Source: Arthrobacter sp. ZGTC131 (GTDB taxonomy: Bacteria > Actinomycetota > Actinomycetes > Actinomycetales > Micrococcaceae). From it: a stretch of DNA of 64,000 nt. Positions 44,576-52,797 of this stretch are shown here, one piece after another (position 1 is the first letter of the stretch; every line of letters begins with the position of its first letter). The DNA lies in contig NZ_PJIK01000006.1 of assembly GCF_002929275.1 (NCBI RefSeq), positions 142,119-206,118 on the forward strand. Direction: 5' to 3'. Made by a program: the position numbers and the translations under genes. The notes beneath the pieces were generated by a model. That model ran no database searches, was not told the origin of the DNA, and saw only the letters and a program-made list of their open reading frames with translations.

Positions 44576-45802
44576 CTAGTGCTTGGGCCGACGTGTACGG
44601 GATCGCTCGATGATGCTGGTGGTCGCAGCAGCTGCTGTGAGAGCTGTCGCCAGTAGAAGGGGTGCCCAAACCGTGTGTTCGATGGTTGCCCCCGCGATAG
44701 CTGTCCCGGCTGATCCTGCAGCGATCTTGAGTGCGCCTACCCAGATGAAGACTTGACCGCGAGCTTCGATGGGTGCGTATTCACTTCGCGCCGCGAGTGT
44801 TGCCGCGAAGAACATCGCGTTCGCGACCCCTGCCAGGCAGAAGGCAATGAGGGACGTGGGGAGTGTCGGAGTAAGCATCACCAGTATCAGCGTTGCCGCA
44901 ACGAGTGCAGCAAGGGAGCTCATGAGAGGGTCTGCGTCGCGGCGAAGCGGCCGAAGCATGAGCCCTGCTGATCCGAGAAGATTCCCTATCCCGTAAGCTG
45001 CGACCATTGTTCCGGCGGCTGAGGCACCGCCGAACGCGTGAGCTGTTGCAACGGCGTAGATCGGTAAGGCGGCGACAGAGAATGCGACGGTGACGGTGAG
45101 CCCGAGTGTGCGGCGAAGCGGACCACGTTCCCATATCAGGTTGAGTGTTCGCCTGGGCGATGGCACGTCTACTGCCTTGTCGGGTGGCTCCTGCTTGGGG
45201 AGTGCGAGGACGGCGCCCGCACCAGCCACGGCGGCTCCGGCCAGAACCAGTGTCGCGGTAAGTGCGTCGGATCCTGCCGCGATCCACGCGACTGCTGCCG
45301 GGCCGAGGGTGCCGCTCAGCCCGTAGCTTGCGACGTCCCAGCTTTGTGCTCTGCGTTGGCTGCGCTGCTCGGGGCCGGCTATGGACGGCAAACGGCTGCT
45401 GATGCCGCCGGTAAGCATCGGCCCGAAGATGCCGGAGACAAAGAGCAGCATGGCTGGCCAGATCGCCACTGTGACCGGCAGGAGCAGCGCTGCGGCGCCG
45501 AGCAGCACCCCGTGGAGGACAGCGGAGAATGCAATCACTTTGCGCCCGTCACGGGCTGTATCGAGGTGTCGAGCGATGAGAGGGCCGAGCAGGTGGGGTG
45601 CGGTGATTGATGCTCCCAGGAGTCCGGCCAACCAGCCCGGCATCCCGCTGGCGTGCGCGAGCAGCACGATAGCGACTACTGCGCCTCCGTCTGCGCTGCG
45701 AACCAGGGTAGCGGCGAAGACGTAGCGGGCCAGCGGCCCGGCCCTGCGGTCCTTCCTGCGTGGAGCGCCGAGGCCGGCGCTACGGGTTGAGCCCGAGCTC
45801 AT
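44576..45802 (-). CDS. MFS transporter
   Basis: 408 aa from the ATG at 45802 (MSSGSTRSAGLG). About 12 membrane segments; MFS landmarks include YVFAATLVRSADGGAVVAIV, ITAPHLLGPLIARHLDTARD (loop 2-3 region), GISSRLPSIAGPEQRSQRRA and YGIGNLLGSAGLMLRPLRRD. The start lies inside the end of the upstream DapA-like gene (about 22 bases overlap), so they are one transcript. The substrate is unknown, perhaps the compound handled by the DapA-like aldolase. Confidence 0.86.
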   Translation of the reverse strand: MSSGSTRSAGLGAPRRKDRRAGPLARYVFAATLVRSADGGAVVAIVLLAHASGMPGWLAGLLGASITAPHLLGPLIARHLDTARDGRKVIAFSAVLHGVLLGAAALLLPVTVAIWPAMLLFVSGIFGPMLTGGISSRLPSIAGPEQRSQRRAQSWDVASYGLSGTLGPAAVAWIAAGSDALTATLVLAGAAVAGAGAVLALPKQEPPDKAVDVPSPRRTLNLIWERGPLRRTLGLTVTVAFSVAALPIYAVATAHAFGGASAAGTMVAAYGIGNLLGSAGLMLRPLRRDADPLMSSLAALVAATLILVMLTPTLPTSLIAFCLAGVANAMFFAATLAARSEYAPIEARGQVFIWVGALKIAAGSAGTAIAGATIEHTVWAPLLLATALTAAAATTSIIERSRTRRPKH

Positions 45803-46676
45803 CGACAATCCTGCCAACATGGGCACGCTGCATCTCGGTCAATCCTTGGAGGGGAAGCGGCAGGCACGATGTAGATGCCAGTCCTAGCTGTTCTGCTATT
45901 GCCGCAACGACCCGGATACTCCCGCCAAACTCGGCAAATGACTGCCACAACGGTGCAAGCCGTTCGGACTCGGCCAATGCATCCGGGATTCGCCCTTCCA
46001 GGGCGGCCCGGGTGATCCGCATCGCCAGGGCGGGCAGGGTGCCGCCGATGACCGAGTACCAGGCATCGCATCCGGCAGCCAGGCCGGCGGCGGCCTTGGC
46101 GTCGCCGGAAACTCCGATGGTCACGTGTTTGGGAACAAGCGCCCGGATTTCTTCGACCCGGTCCCGCGCCTGCTGCGGGTCCGCTGGCACCCCTGGGATT
46201 TTGATGGAGGCGATGCCTGGCAGTTCGGCGATGCGTCCGTACAGCTCGGTGCTGAAGGTGAAGTGCGTGGTGCCTGGATTGTCATAGACGACGACGGGCA
46301 GTGACGAGTGCGCTGTGACCGTACGGAAGAGTTCGAACACATCATCATCAGTGAGGGGCTGATAAGTCATCGGCGCCAGCAGCAGACCAGAAGCTCCGGC
46401 CTGCTCGGCGTTCTCGGCGTTCGTCAGGACGTGTGAGGTCCGCAGCGCCCCGATCCCGATAAACACCGGTGTTTCGCCGGCGTTCTCGACAGCTAGGTGG
46501 GCAACACGGCTTCGCTCATCACTGCTCAGGTAGGCGTAGGAACCGGTGGAGCCGAGCGCCGTAATGGAGTCGACCTTGGCCTCGCTGAGCCTTTGTACCA
46601 AGCGGACAAACGAGGCCTCGTCTACCGCATCGTGTGCCAGCGGGGTGATGGGAAAAGCGCTCAAGCCAGTGAACAT
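45780..46676 (-). CDS. dihydrodipicolinate synthase/N-acetylneuraminate lyase family protein
   Basis: 298 aa (beta/alpha)8 class I aldolase. The Schiff-base Lys is in IASIKIPGVPADPQQARDRV and the catalytic Tyr in LPVVVYDNPGTTHFTFSTEL. The pyruvate carboxylate loop reads LGSTGSYAYLSSDERSRVAH, where DapA and NanA have GTTGE; the Ser-Tyr replacement suggests a substrate other than aspartate semialdehyde. It is therefore not the housekeeping dapA. It overlaps the downstream MFS gene. Confidence 0.88.
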   Translation of the reverse strand: MFTGLSAFPITPLAHDAVDEASFVRLVQRLSEAKVDSITALGSTGSYAYLSSDERSRVAHLAVENAGETPVFIGIGALRTSHVLTNAENAEQAGASGLLLAPMTYQPLTDDDVFELFRTVTAHSSLPVVVYDNPGTTHFTFSTELYGRIAELPGIASIKIPGVPADPQQARDRVEEIRALVPKHVTIGVSGDAKAAAGLAAGCDAWYSVIGGTLPALAMRITRAALEGRIPDALAESERLAPLWQSFAEFGGSIRVVAAIAEQLGLASTSCLPLPLQGLTEMQRAHVGRIVDELGLNP

Positions 46677-46805
46677 CGTTCTAACTCCTTTATTAGATTC
46701 CGAAATGAAAGCAGTGTGTGTGGACGCAGGTCGCCGCGCCCTCTGTGAGCGTGCGCGGGCCGGAACCGGCAGGTCGTTCGAGGAGGTAAGTTGCGCTGCG
46801 GGCCG

Positions 46806-47711
46806 TTAGCCGACGAAGTCGAGATCCGCAGGGCTGGGGTTCTGCTTCGGGTGTGCCGGGCGCCGTCGTCCGCCCCGCTGCGCCGCGGCGCCGGCGAGGA
46901 CGACGAGCAGGATGCCCAGGATTTGGATGGCCGAAGGCTGCTGGTGCAGGATGAGCAGTCCGAGGAGGACCCCGAGGGCTGGCTCCAGGGCCATCAGGGT
47001 GCCGAACGCTGTGGGCGTCATCCTGCGCAGGGCCAGCATTTCCAGCGCGAACGGCAGCACGGGCAGCAGGATGGCGAGCCCGGCCGCTGTGGCCAGGATC
47101 CCGAACGTCAGGTGGCCGGCGGCCTGCGGAATGCCGACGACGGCCGCCGTGGCCGCAGCGATCGGCACAGTCATTGAGAGCGCCCCGATTCCGGTGAATC
47201 GGTCTCCGATTCTCTGGGTGAGCAGGATGTAGGCGGCCCACCCGATCGCTGCCAGCGCGGCGAAGGTGACGCCGGTCAGGTTGAAGTCGCCCTGCCATGG
47301 TTGGGTCAGAAGTACGACGCCGAGCAGTGCCACAGCCGGCCAGATGAGCGCATTTCTGTTGTGGCTGCGTACCGCGGCCACCGTCAGGGGTCCCAGGAAC
47401 TCGATCGCGACGGCGGTGCCCAGCGGGATGTGCTCGATCGCGGCGAGGAACCCGATAGTCACCAGCCCGGTGGTGATGCCCAGACGGAGCAGCGGCAGCA
47501 CGTCGCCGCGGCGGACGGAGCGCAGCGGCGGGCGGGCAATCAACAGGAGAATGATGGCTCCCATGCTGAGCCTGAGCCAGGCTGTTCCGGCCGGGCCCAC
47601 GGCCTCAATCAGATCCACCGACAGGGCAGACCCCAACTGAACTGACAGGATCGCCGTCACGGCCAGCCCCCACGGCGGGACCGGGACGTTCAAAGCGTTT
47701 CGCAGGCCCAT
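46806..47711 (-). CDS. EamA/RhtA-like drug-metabolite transporter
   Basis: 301 aa from the ATG at 47711 (MGLRNALNVPVP); an ATG five codons upstream is also possible. Ten membrane segments in two EamA repeats: AGTAWLRLSMGAIILLLIAR, GTAVAIEFLGPLTVAAV in the first and GWAAYILLTQRIGDRF, PTAFGTLMALEPALGVLLGL in the second. The RhtA-type signature SALSVDLIEAVGPAGTAWLR points to amino acid or metabolite export. The start codon follows the B3/B4 stop by one base (TGATATG), so translation is coupled. It is the last gene of the XRE-cupin operon. Confidence 0.9.
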   Translation of the reverse strand: MGLRNALNVPVPPWGLAVTAILSVQLGSALSVDLIEAVGPAGTAWLRLSMGAIILLLIARPPLRSVRRGDVLPLLRLGITTGLVTIGFLAAIEHIPLGTAVAIEFLGPLTVAAVRSHNRNALIWPAVALLGVVLLTQPWQGDFNLTGVTFAALAAIGWAAYILLTQRIGDRFTGIGALSMTVPIAAATAAVVGIPQAAGHLTFGILATAAGLAILLPVLPFALEMLALRRMTPTAFGTLMALEPALGVLLGLLILHQQPSAIQILGILLVVLAGAAAQRGGRRRPAHPKQNPSPADLDFVG

Positions 47712-47712
47712 A

Positions 47713-48453
47713 TCACTTCCCTTCATGGATGGAAGGGGCTGCGGCTATCCGACGGCGGGCAGCCCTGACGTCCGGACCAAGCCCCGTTAATCGTGCCGCC
47801 AGGTCGTCGGCGGCGCCGTCGAGTGCCTCATCGGTCATGGGCTGGAGGGCGTCGAGGATGAACAGAGCCGTTGTGGTGTCTTCGCGGAGTTGGGTCCTCC
47901 GGCCCTGGCGCCAGTTCCAGCGCCGGCAGGTAACGCCGGCGTCATCGCACCACACCACCTCGCCCGGATCCGGGTGCTCGATCACCTCAATGCCTCCCGC
48001 GACGGTGTCAAACGCCTCAGTGCCGGCGGCCCGGACAAGCCGGGGCGCACCGGCATAGCCGGTCAGGTCCTCTCCACCCAGCGGCACCTGATGCAGCACC
48101 GAGACGGCGTTGTAGAGGTCGGTAAGCCGGTTCACCCGGGGCAGGCCGGACGCCGCGCGGCGCAGCAAGGCCTCCAGGCTGTTGCGGGTGCGCTGCGGCT
48201 TGGCGCCGAACGATTTGTAAGCCTCGCGCCACGCAGCCACGTGGGGCAGATCCTCCACAAGCCGGGCGCTCAGTGTTTCGCGGGCCGAAGCCTCCGCTGC
48301 TTGGAGCAGCGTGTCACTGGCCTGATCGCTTGGCCCCGGGACAAGCCCGTCGACGGCCAGCAGGACGGAGCGGTAGTCCGGCCGCAGCGAGAACACTGCG
48401 GCATCCACCCCGGCGCCTTTCAGAAACTCCTGAAGCGTTTCCAGATCACGCAT
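47713..48453 (-). CDS. B3/B4 tRNA-binding-domain protein (PheT editing-domain-like)
   Basis: 246 aa from the ATG at 48453. It has the free-standing B3/B4 domain known from the phenylalanyl-tRNA synthetase beta subunit: AWREAYKSFGAKPQRTRNSL, EALLRRAASGLPRVNRLTDL, YNAVSVLHQVPLGGEDL, then EVVWCDDAGVTCRRWNWRQG and TTTALFILDALQPM. Free-standing versions probably act on mischarged tRNA or free non-protein amino acids. It overlaps the upstream regulator by 8 bases and is coupled to the EamA exporter. The set suggests detoxification of an unwanted amino acid. Confidence 0.88.
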   Translation of the reverse strand: MRDLETLQEFLKGAGVDAAVFSLRPDYRSVLLAVDGLVPGPSDQASDTLLQAAEASARETLSARLVEDLPHVAAWREAYKSFGAKPQRTRNSLEALLRRAASGLPRVNRLTDLYNAVSVLHQVPLGGEDLTGYAGAPRLVRAAGTEAFDTVAGGIEVIEHPDPGEVVWCDDAGVTCRRWNWRQGRRTQLREDTTTALFILDALQPMTDEALDGAADDLAARLTGLGPDVRAARRRIAAAPSIHEGK

Positions 48454-49051
48454 CGGTCGCCTCCGGCCGGTGTCCTGATCCCACGCCCGGTTCAAAGACC
48501 GCCAGGGAGAACCGGGCCGGTTCCTTGCCCACGGCGCCATACGAGTGCTCCACGTCGCCGGGAAAGGACACAGCGTCTCCGGCCTCGAGGATGAACGCCT
48601 CACCGGCAACCACAACGGAGATGGATCCCTCCTGGACCTGCAACAGCTCCTTGGTCCCCGGTGAATGCGCTTCGCTCCCGTGGGTATCCCCGGGAACCAT
48701 CTTCCAGTCCCAGAGTTCAACCACATCAGGCGTCTCTGTCCCGGCCACCAGCACGCCGCGGCCACCGGCATCCGAACTCCACAAGGCAGCACCCTCACCG
48801 CGGCGGGTGACCGTCACTGGCCTGGGGCGCGGGAGTTCAACCAACGCGGGCAGTCCGATCCCAAGAGCGTCACTGATTCTCAGGAGCGTCCCCACGCTGG
48901 GATTCGTGGCGCCCTGCTCGACGTTGACCAGCATGCGGCGGCTCACACCCGTGGCCTGCGCCAATTGATCAAGCGTCCACCCCCGCGACTGCCGTTCCTG
49001 CCGCACCCGGCTGCCAATTGCTACCGCGAGGGCAGATGTACTCTTATCCAT
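48446..49051 (-). CDS. XRE-family regulator with C-terminal cupin domain
   Basis: 201 aa from the ATG at 49051 (MDKSTSALAVAIG). The HTH is RVRQERQSRGWTLDQLAQAT then GVSRRMLVNVEQGATNPSVG. The cupin domain is VELWDWKMVPGDTHGSEAHS, GTKELLQVQEGSISVVVAGE, AFILEAGDAVSFPGDVEHSY. It presumably senses a small ligand through the cupin and represses its own operon through the palindrome just upstream of its start codon. It is the first gene of a three-gene operon. Confidence 0.92.
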   Translation of the reverse strand: MDKSTSALAVAIGSRVRQERQSRGWTLDQLAQATGVSRRMLVNVEQGATNPSVGTLLRISDALGIGLPALVELPRPRPVTVTRRGEGAALWSSDAGGRGVLVAGTETPDVVELWDWKMVPGDTHGSEAHSPGTKELLQVQEGSISVVVAGEAFILEAGDAVSFPGDVEHSYGAVGKEPARFSLAVFEPGVGSGHRPEATDA

Positions 49052-49061
49052 GAGTGCATCA

Positions 49062-49082
49062 TAGTGCACTCGGAGTGCACTA
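49062..49082. promoter_or_regulatory. perfect palindromic operator of the XRE-cupin operon
   Basis: TAGTGCACT-CGG-AGTGCACTA is a 21-base palindrome whose only unpaired base is the centre. Overlapping half-sites continue on both sides (GAGTGCATCA at 49052 and CTATGCACTCCGATGC up to 49094), giving a tandem array of GTGCA boxes. It lies 11 bases before the regulator start codon, ideal for autorepression. Confidence 0.72.
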
Positions 49083-49363
49083 TGCACTCCGATGCAAGCC
49101 GAAAGGGCAGAGGGCCAGACCTGAAGATGCAAGTTAGCCAACGGCTAACGCATCTCTTTCCGAAAGGAAGTAAAGCAGTTGCCGGTGACCTAGGAACAGC
49201 ACCTCCCACCACTAGCCTCTGAGTCGGGCCCGCCGAGAGGAAAACTGCCAGTTCAATATCTGTGGGTTCTCTGACTTCCACAGGCATTATCGCCGGCGTC
49301 GGTATTCCACCGGACGTGTAATTTGCCGACAGGCACTATCTAGCCAGTGCAGATTGAAGCAAG
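49083..49363. other. intergenic between XRE operon and subtilase gene
   Basis: No gene recognised. A 17-base inverted repeat GTTAGCC-AAC-GGCTAAC (49132-49148) lies here without a U-tract. The region must contain the promoters of the divergent operon and the protease. Confidence 0.4.
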
Positions 49364-50608
49364 ATGCTCTTTATGAAAAAAGTCGTTCTAGCGAGCTTCG
49401 CCGCGGTAGCCATGGCGCTTGGCGCAATCACCCTCGCGGCCCCGAGCGGCGCGGCGCCTCAGACATCCGGCACGGGCCAAATCATCGTCAAATTCCGCGA
49501 CACCGTTGCTGCATCTGGCGTACTGCGTCAGCATGGCGTCAGCGAGGGCGCCGGAATCGGCAGCACTGGCGCTCGTCTGATTAAGGTGCCGGCCGGTAAG
49601 GAATCTCAACTCATCGAAGCCTTAAGCCGGAACCCTGCTGTTGAGTACGCCGAGCCGGACGAGCTGGTTACTGCCACTACTGCTGACCAGTATTTTCCTC
49701 GCCAGTACGCTCTGCAAAACAATGGGCAGTCATTCACCAACACCGCCAGCACGCTGACTGTAGCCGGGGGCAAAGCGGATGCTGATGTCGACGCCGTCGA
49801 AGCGTGGAGCGTCACGACAGGCAGCGGCATCAGAGTTGCTGTTCTAGATTCGGGTGTCGCAACTGACAACCCGGACATCAGCCCGAAGGTTGTGCTACGG
49901 GCCAATTTCAGTAGTTCGGCGACCGATGAAGACAACTACGGCCACGGCACCCATGTGGCCGGTATCGTCGCCGCCACACACAATACTTCCGGTGTAGCCG
50001 GCGTATGCCCCGGCTGCACGATCCTGGCTGGCAAGGTCCTCAATGACAGCGGGGTTGGATCTAGCTCAGGCCTTGCGAACGGCATCAACTGGGCGGTTAA
50101 CAATGGCGCGAAGGTTATCAACATGAGCATCGGAGTGCAGGCGTCCCGCACTCTCGAAACTGCCGTCAAAAACGCCTGGAGTAAGGGTGTCGTGCTGGTT
50201 GCAGCAGCGGGCAACGGCGGGAATCAGGCCAAGATCTACCCGGGCGCATACTCAAACGTCATCGCCGTTGCCGCTACCGACAACACCGACGCCAAAGCAT
50301 CGTTCTCAACGTACGGAGCGAGCTGGGTGGACGTCGCAGCACCCGGGGCCAACGTCTATTCGACCTTCCCGAACCACACGTTCGTCATCGGGACACAGAA
50401 CAAGCGGTCTTTCGGTTATGACGTCGGCAACGGGACTTCGATGTCCTCACCGATCGTGGCTGCAACGGCCGCGCTTGCCTTCAGCTCCCACCCGGGCGCC
50501 ACGAACACGTCAGTCCGCGCAAACATCGAATCAACCGCCGACAAGATTCCTGGCACGGGCACCTACTGGACACATGGCCGCGTGAACGCAGACAAAGCCG
50601 TCCGGTAG
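49364..50608 (+). CDS. secreted subtilisin-like serine protease (S8)
   Basis: 414 aa; the ATG at 49373, three codons in, would give the same signal peptide. Residues 1-31 are a Sec signal (KKVVLASFAAVAMALGAITL, cleavage near SGAAPQ). An I9-type propeptide follows (QIIVKFRDTVAASGVLRQHG to NPAVEYAEPDELV). The catalytic triad is complete: Asp162 in VAVLDSGVA, His194 in YGHGTHVAGI and Ser359 in NGTSMSSPIVAA, with the oxyanion Asn284 in AAAGNGG. A Cys pair in VCPGCTI may form a disulfide. The size fits a minimal extracellular subtilase without C-terminal domains. It is an ordinary degradative exoenzyme, monocistronic, with a GC-rich hairpin after the stop. Confidence 0.94.
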   Translation: MLFMKKVVLASFAAVAMALGAITLAAPSGAAPQTSGTGQIIVKFRDTVAASGVLRQHGVSEGAGIGSTGARLIKVPAGKESQLIEALSRNPAVEYAEPDELVTATTADQYFPRQYALQNNGQSFTNTASTLTVAGGKADADVDAVEAWSVTTGSGIRVAVLDSGVATDNPDISPKVVLRANFSSSATDEDNYGHGTHVAGIVAATHNTSGVAGVCPGCTILAGKVLNDSGVGSSSGLANGINWAVNNGAKVINMSIGVQASRTLETAVKNAWSKGVVLVAAAGNGGNQAKIYPGAYSNVIAVAATDNTDAKASFSTYGASWVDVAAPGANVYSTFPNHTFVIGTQNKRSFGYDVGNGTSMSSPIVAATAALAFSSHPGATNTSVRANIESTADKIPGTGTYWTHGRVNADKAVR

Positions 50609-50614
50609 TCATAG

Positions 50615-50663
50615 CCCCGGCCGGCACCGCACGACCGGCCTGCGCCCGCATGAACGGCCGGGG
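50615..50663. terminator. GC-rich inverted repeat after the subtilase gene
   Basis: CCCCGGCCG pairs perfectly with CGGCCGGGG 32 bases downstream, starting 7 bases after the stop; internal repeats (CCGGCC) could form smaller stems. No T-tract, so it may be a bidirectional barrier for the protease and the convergent GntR gene. Confidence 0.45.
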
Positions 50664-50715
50664 CCAGGAGCGGTCATGCGGGGAGGGCCGCCCAAGCTGA
50701 GCTGGACCAGTCGGC

Positions 50716-51567
50716 CTAGGACTGAAGGGACTGCATCACCGAGAGGTGGCCCGCCCGGTCCGAAATGAGGCATTTGGCCAGGTAGAAGGGCCGGTTCGCG
50801 TGCCTGACGTACTGCGTCAGCACGAGGACCGGATCCGATGCCCGCAGGTCCAGGAGCTTGGCGCGGCTGGGTCCCACCTGGCTCAGGCCGATCTGGCATT
50901 CGCCCGGGCCCAATACCCGGCCGCCGCGTTTGTAGAGGGCCGCGAGCAGCGTGGTGCCGCCGTCGTCGTCGAGCTCCAGCGGGGCGGCGGCAGCGGAACC
51001 GCTGCCGATGCTGACCGGCCCGGCGGAGATGTTCTCCTGCAGGTGGGCGATGGCCTCGCCGTCGCGGATCAGGACGGATTCCCAGAGCCAGCAGTCGGCG
51101 CCGGGTTCGACGCCAATGCCGGGCGCGACGAACTCGGAGGCGGGCTGCCGTTCCCGCTGGACGCGTTTGATCTCGATGTGCTGCCCCGGGCCGCCGAGGA
51201 CTTCCTCGAAGGGCCGGATCCGCTCGATGCCGATGCGGGGGAGGGTGTCGGAGACGAACCGGCCGACGCCGCGACGGGCGCGGATGAGGCCGTCCTCCTC
51301 GAGCAGCATCAGCGCCTCGCGGACCACGGTGCGGCTGACCTTCATGTCCGTGCCGAGCTCGGTTTCGGTGGGAAGCATGGAGCCGGGCGTCAGCATGTTG
51401 TTGCGGATGGCTTCGGCGATCCGGGAGTAGACGGCAACCCGGAGCGGTGAGCCGGGCTGGGCCTCCACCGGCTGGGCCAGGAACCGGACGGCGTCCTCGT
51501 GCACGTTTGCCTCGCTTGCGTTGTTCGGGAATTCCAGCCTAACAAGTGCTACGTGTTTGTTGGACAA
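50716..51567 (-). CDS. GntR-family regulator with UTRA domain
   Basis: 283 aa. The N-terminal winged helix is LRVAVYSRIAEAIRNNMLTP, GSMLPTETELGTDMKVSRTV, VREALMLLEEDGLIRARRGV and GRFVSDTLPRIG. The UTRA ligand-binding domain follows: VQRERQPASEFVAPGIGVEP, CWLWESVLIRDGEAIAHLQE, DDDGGTTLLAALYKRGGRVL and VLVLTQYVRHANRPFYLAKC. Such regulators sense sugars or phosphorylated metabolites. About 25 residues precede the usual domain start, so a GTG at about 51504 is an alternative start. No metabolic operon is attached. Half-site-like ACTTGTCCAACAAAC lies directly upstream. Confidence 0.88.
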   Translation of the reverse strand: MSNKHVALVRLEFPNNASEANVHEDAVRFLAQPVEAQPGSPLRVAVYSRIAEAIRNNMLTPGSMLPTETELGTDMKVSRTVVREALMLLEEDGLIRARRGVGRFVSDTLPRIGIERIRPFEEVLGGPGQHIEIKRVQRERQPASEFVAPGIGVEPGADCWLWESVLIRDGEAIAHLQENISAGPVSIGSGSAAAAPLELDDDGGTTLLAALYKRGGRVLGPGECQIGLSQVGPSRAKLLDLRASDPVLVLTQYVRHANRPFYLAKCLISDRAGHLSVMQSLQS

Positions 51568-51657
51568 GTCTTACCCGCGCTACGGAGGTGCATACTCGAG
51601 CCGTCGTTCGCGCTGAACACCTTTAATTCAAGAACCGGCGGGCCGGGAGTCGCAGGA

Positions 51658-52032
51658 TCAGTGCTGCGCGCCGAGGACTGTATGGGCGATCAGCATATCG
51701 AGACGCCGCACATCCACCTTCTTGCCCACCTTGATCTTGATGTGGCCCGCGCGGGTCCACAGTTCCAGCTCAGCATCGAGATCAAATGTTCCGGCGTTCT
51801 CCGAGGACCACATGTTGATGGCCGAGTAGGGCAGCGAGTAAACCTCCACCTTCTTTCCAGTAATTCCCTGGGCGTCGCGGACGATCAATCGCTTGGTCGT
51901 AAAAATAGCGCTATCGCGAAATGTCTTGTACGCGGCCATCGGCTGCTCGCCTGGGACCATCAGCTCCCCAACATCATTTGGGATCGGACATTCGGCGACG
52001 AACATCCACGTGGTTACTGCTGCTGCCTCCAA
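51658..52032 (-). CDS. bacterial PH-domain protein
   Basis: 124 aa with a TTG start preceded by AAGGAG 5 bases away; an ATG nine codons later lacks a good ribosome site. It reads as one bacterial PH domain (bPH): FRDSAIFTTKRLIVRDAQGI, TGKKVEVYSLPYSAINMWSS, ENAGTFDLDAELELWTRAGH and IKIKVGKKVDVRRLDMLIAH. The function of these actinobacterial proteins is unknown; a role in membrane or stress processes is suspected. Confidence 0.82.
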   Translation of the reverse strand: MEAAAVTTWMFVAECPIPNDVGELMVPGEQPMAAYKTFRDSAIFTTKRLIVRDAQGITGKKVEVYSLPYSAINMWSSENAGTFDLDAELELWTRAGHIKIKVGKKVDVRRLDMLIAHTVLGAQH

Positions 52033-52216
52033 GGAAGCTCCTTTGATTAGTGCGGGCTTGGGCTACCGCTTAGTCTCTCAAACCCGTACTCGTCGTCTTG
52101 ACCTCCACAGGGTGTGTCGTATGGTGGTCCCGTTTTGGAAAGGACAGGGCTGTCCACTGGGCGCCAAAGTCCTCGGCGAAATTCGAGTTGGAATGCGGAA
52201 GTGGATGGCCGTGACC

Positions 52217-52795
52217 CTAGGTGCCCGAGGAATTGAAGCCCGGGTCAGTTATGGCGGTTTCGAGGAGTCGGTCGAAGCTGCTGATTCCGTAGTCGGGTGG
52301 GGTGGCCGCCAGAACGATTCGCGTCGTGGTCACCGCATCACTGTTCGGCCTAACGTTCTGCTTCGGCTGCGGTGAGGGCTCCGGGAGGACCTGCAAGTGC
52401 AAGCCGGACACTCCGTTCACAAGCAGTGGCAGGCTCCCGCCGTCGACGAGCAGTGAGCGGAACTCGTCAACGGAAAGTTGCTTCGCCTTATCCGCGGTGA
52501 GCTCAAGAATTACGTCGTTGACGGTTGCAGTCAGCCGCTGCAGGACCGCCCTCTCGCCCGAACTCTCACCCAGGATGCCCACCGCCGTGCAGACGGTGGC
52601 AAAGGACGCGACGAACAGCATCGTGGCGCCCACGTCCCTGAGCCAAGGCAAGCCGAGCATCAGGACAAGGCATACGACGAAACCGATGACCGAGAACCTG
52701 CCGAAAATGGCCCCCGCGCCGTCGGCAGGCCTGCCGGTCCATTCCTGGGAAGTGAAGCTGCAGATTACCCGGTGCTCAACCCTCGGACTTTGCAT
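52217..52795 (-). CDS. two-TM hypothetical protein (192 aa)
   Basis: ATG start 2 bases after the upstream gene stop, so it is cotranscribed. Two adjacent membrane segments, FSVIGFVVCLVLMLGLPWL and ATMLFVASFATVCTAVGIL, are flanked by a short N-terminal and a longer C-terminal cytoplasmic domain of about 100 residues (LQRLTATVNDVILELTADKA, TTTRIVLAATPPDYGISSFD). No known family recognised. It pairs with the coiled-coil gene upstream. Confidence 0.62.
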   Translation of the reverse strand: MQSPRVEHRVICSFTSQEWTGRPADGAGAIFGRFSVIGFVVCLVLMLGLPWLRDVGATMLFVASFATVCTAVGILGESSGERAVLQRLTATVNDVILELTADKAKQLSVDEFRSLLVDGGSLPLLVNGVSGLHLQVLPEPSPQPKQNVRPNSDAVTTTRIVLAATPPDYGISSFDRLLETAITDPGFNSSGT

Positions 52796-52797
52796 GT

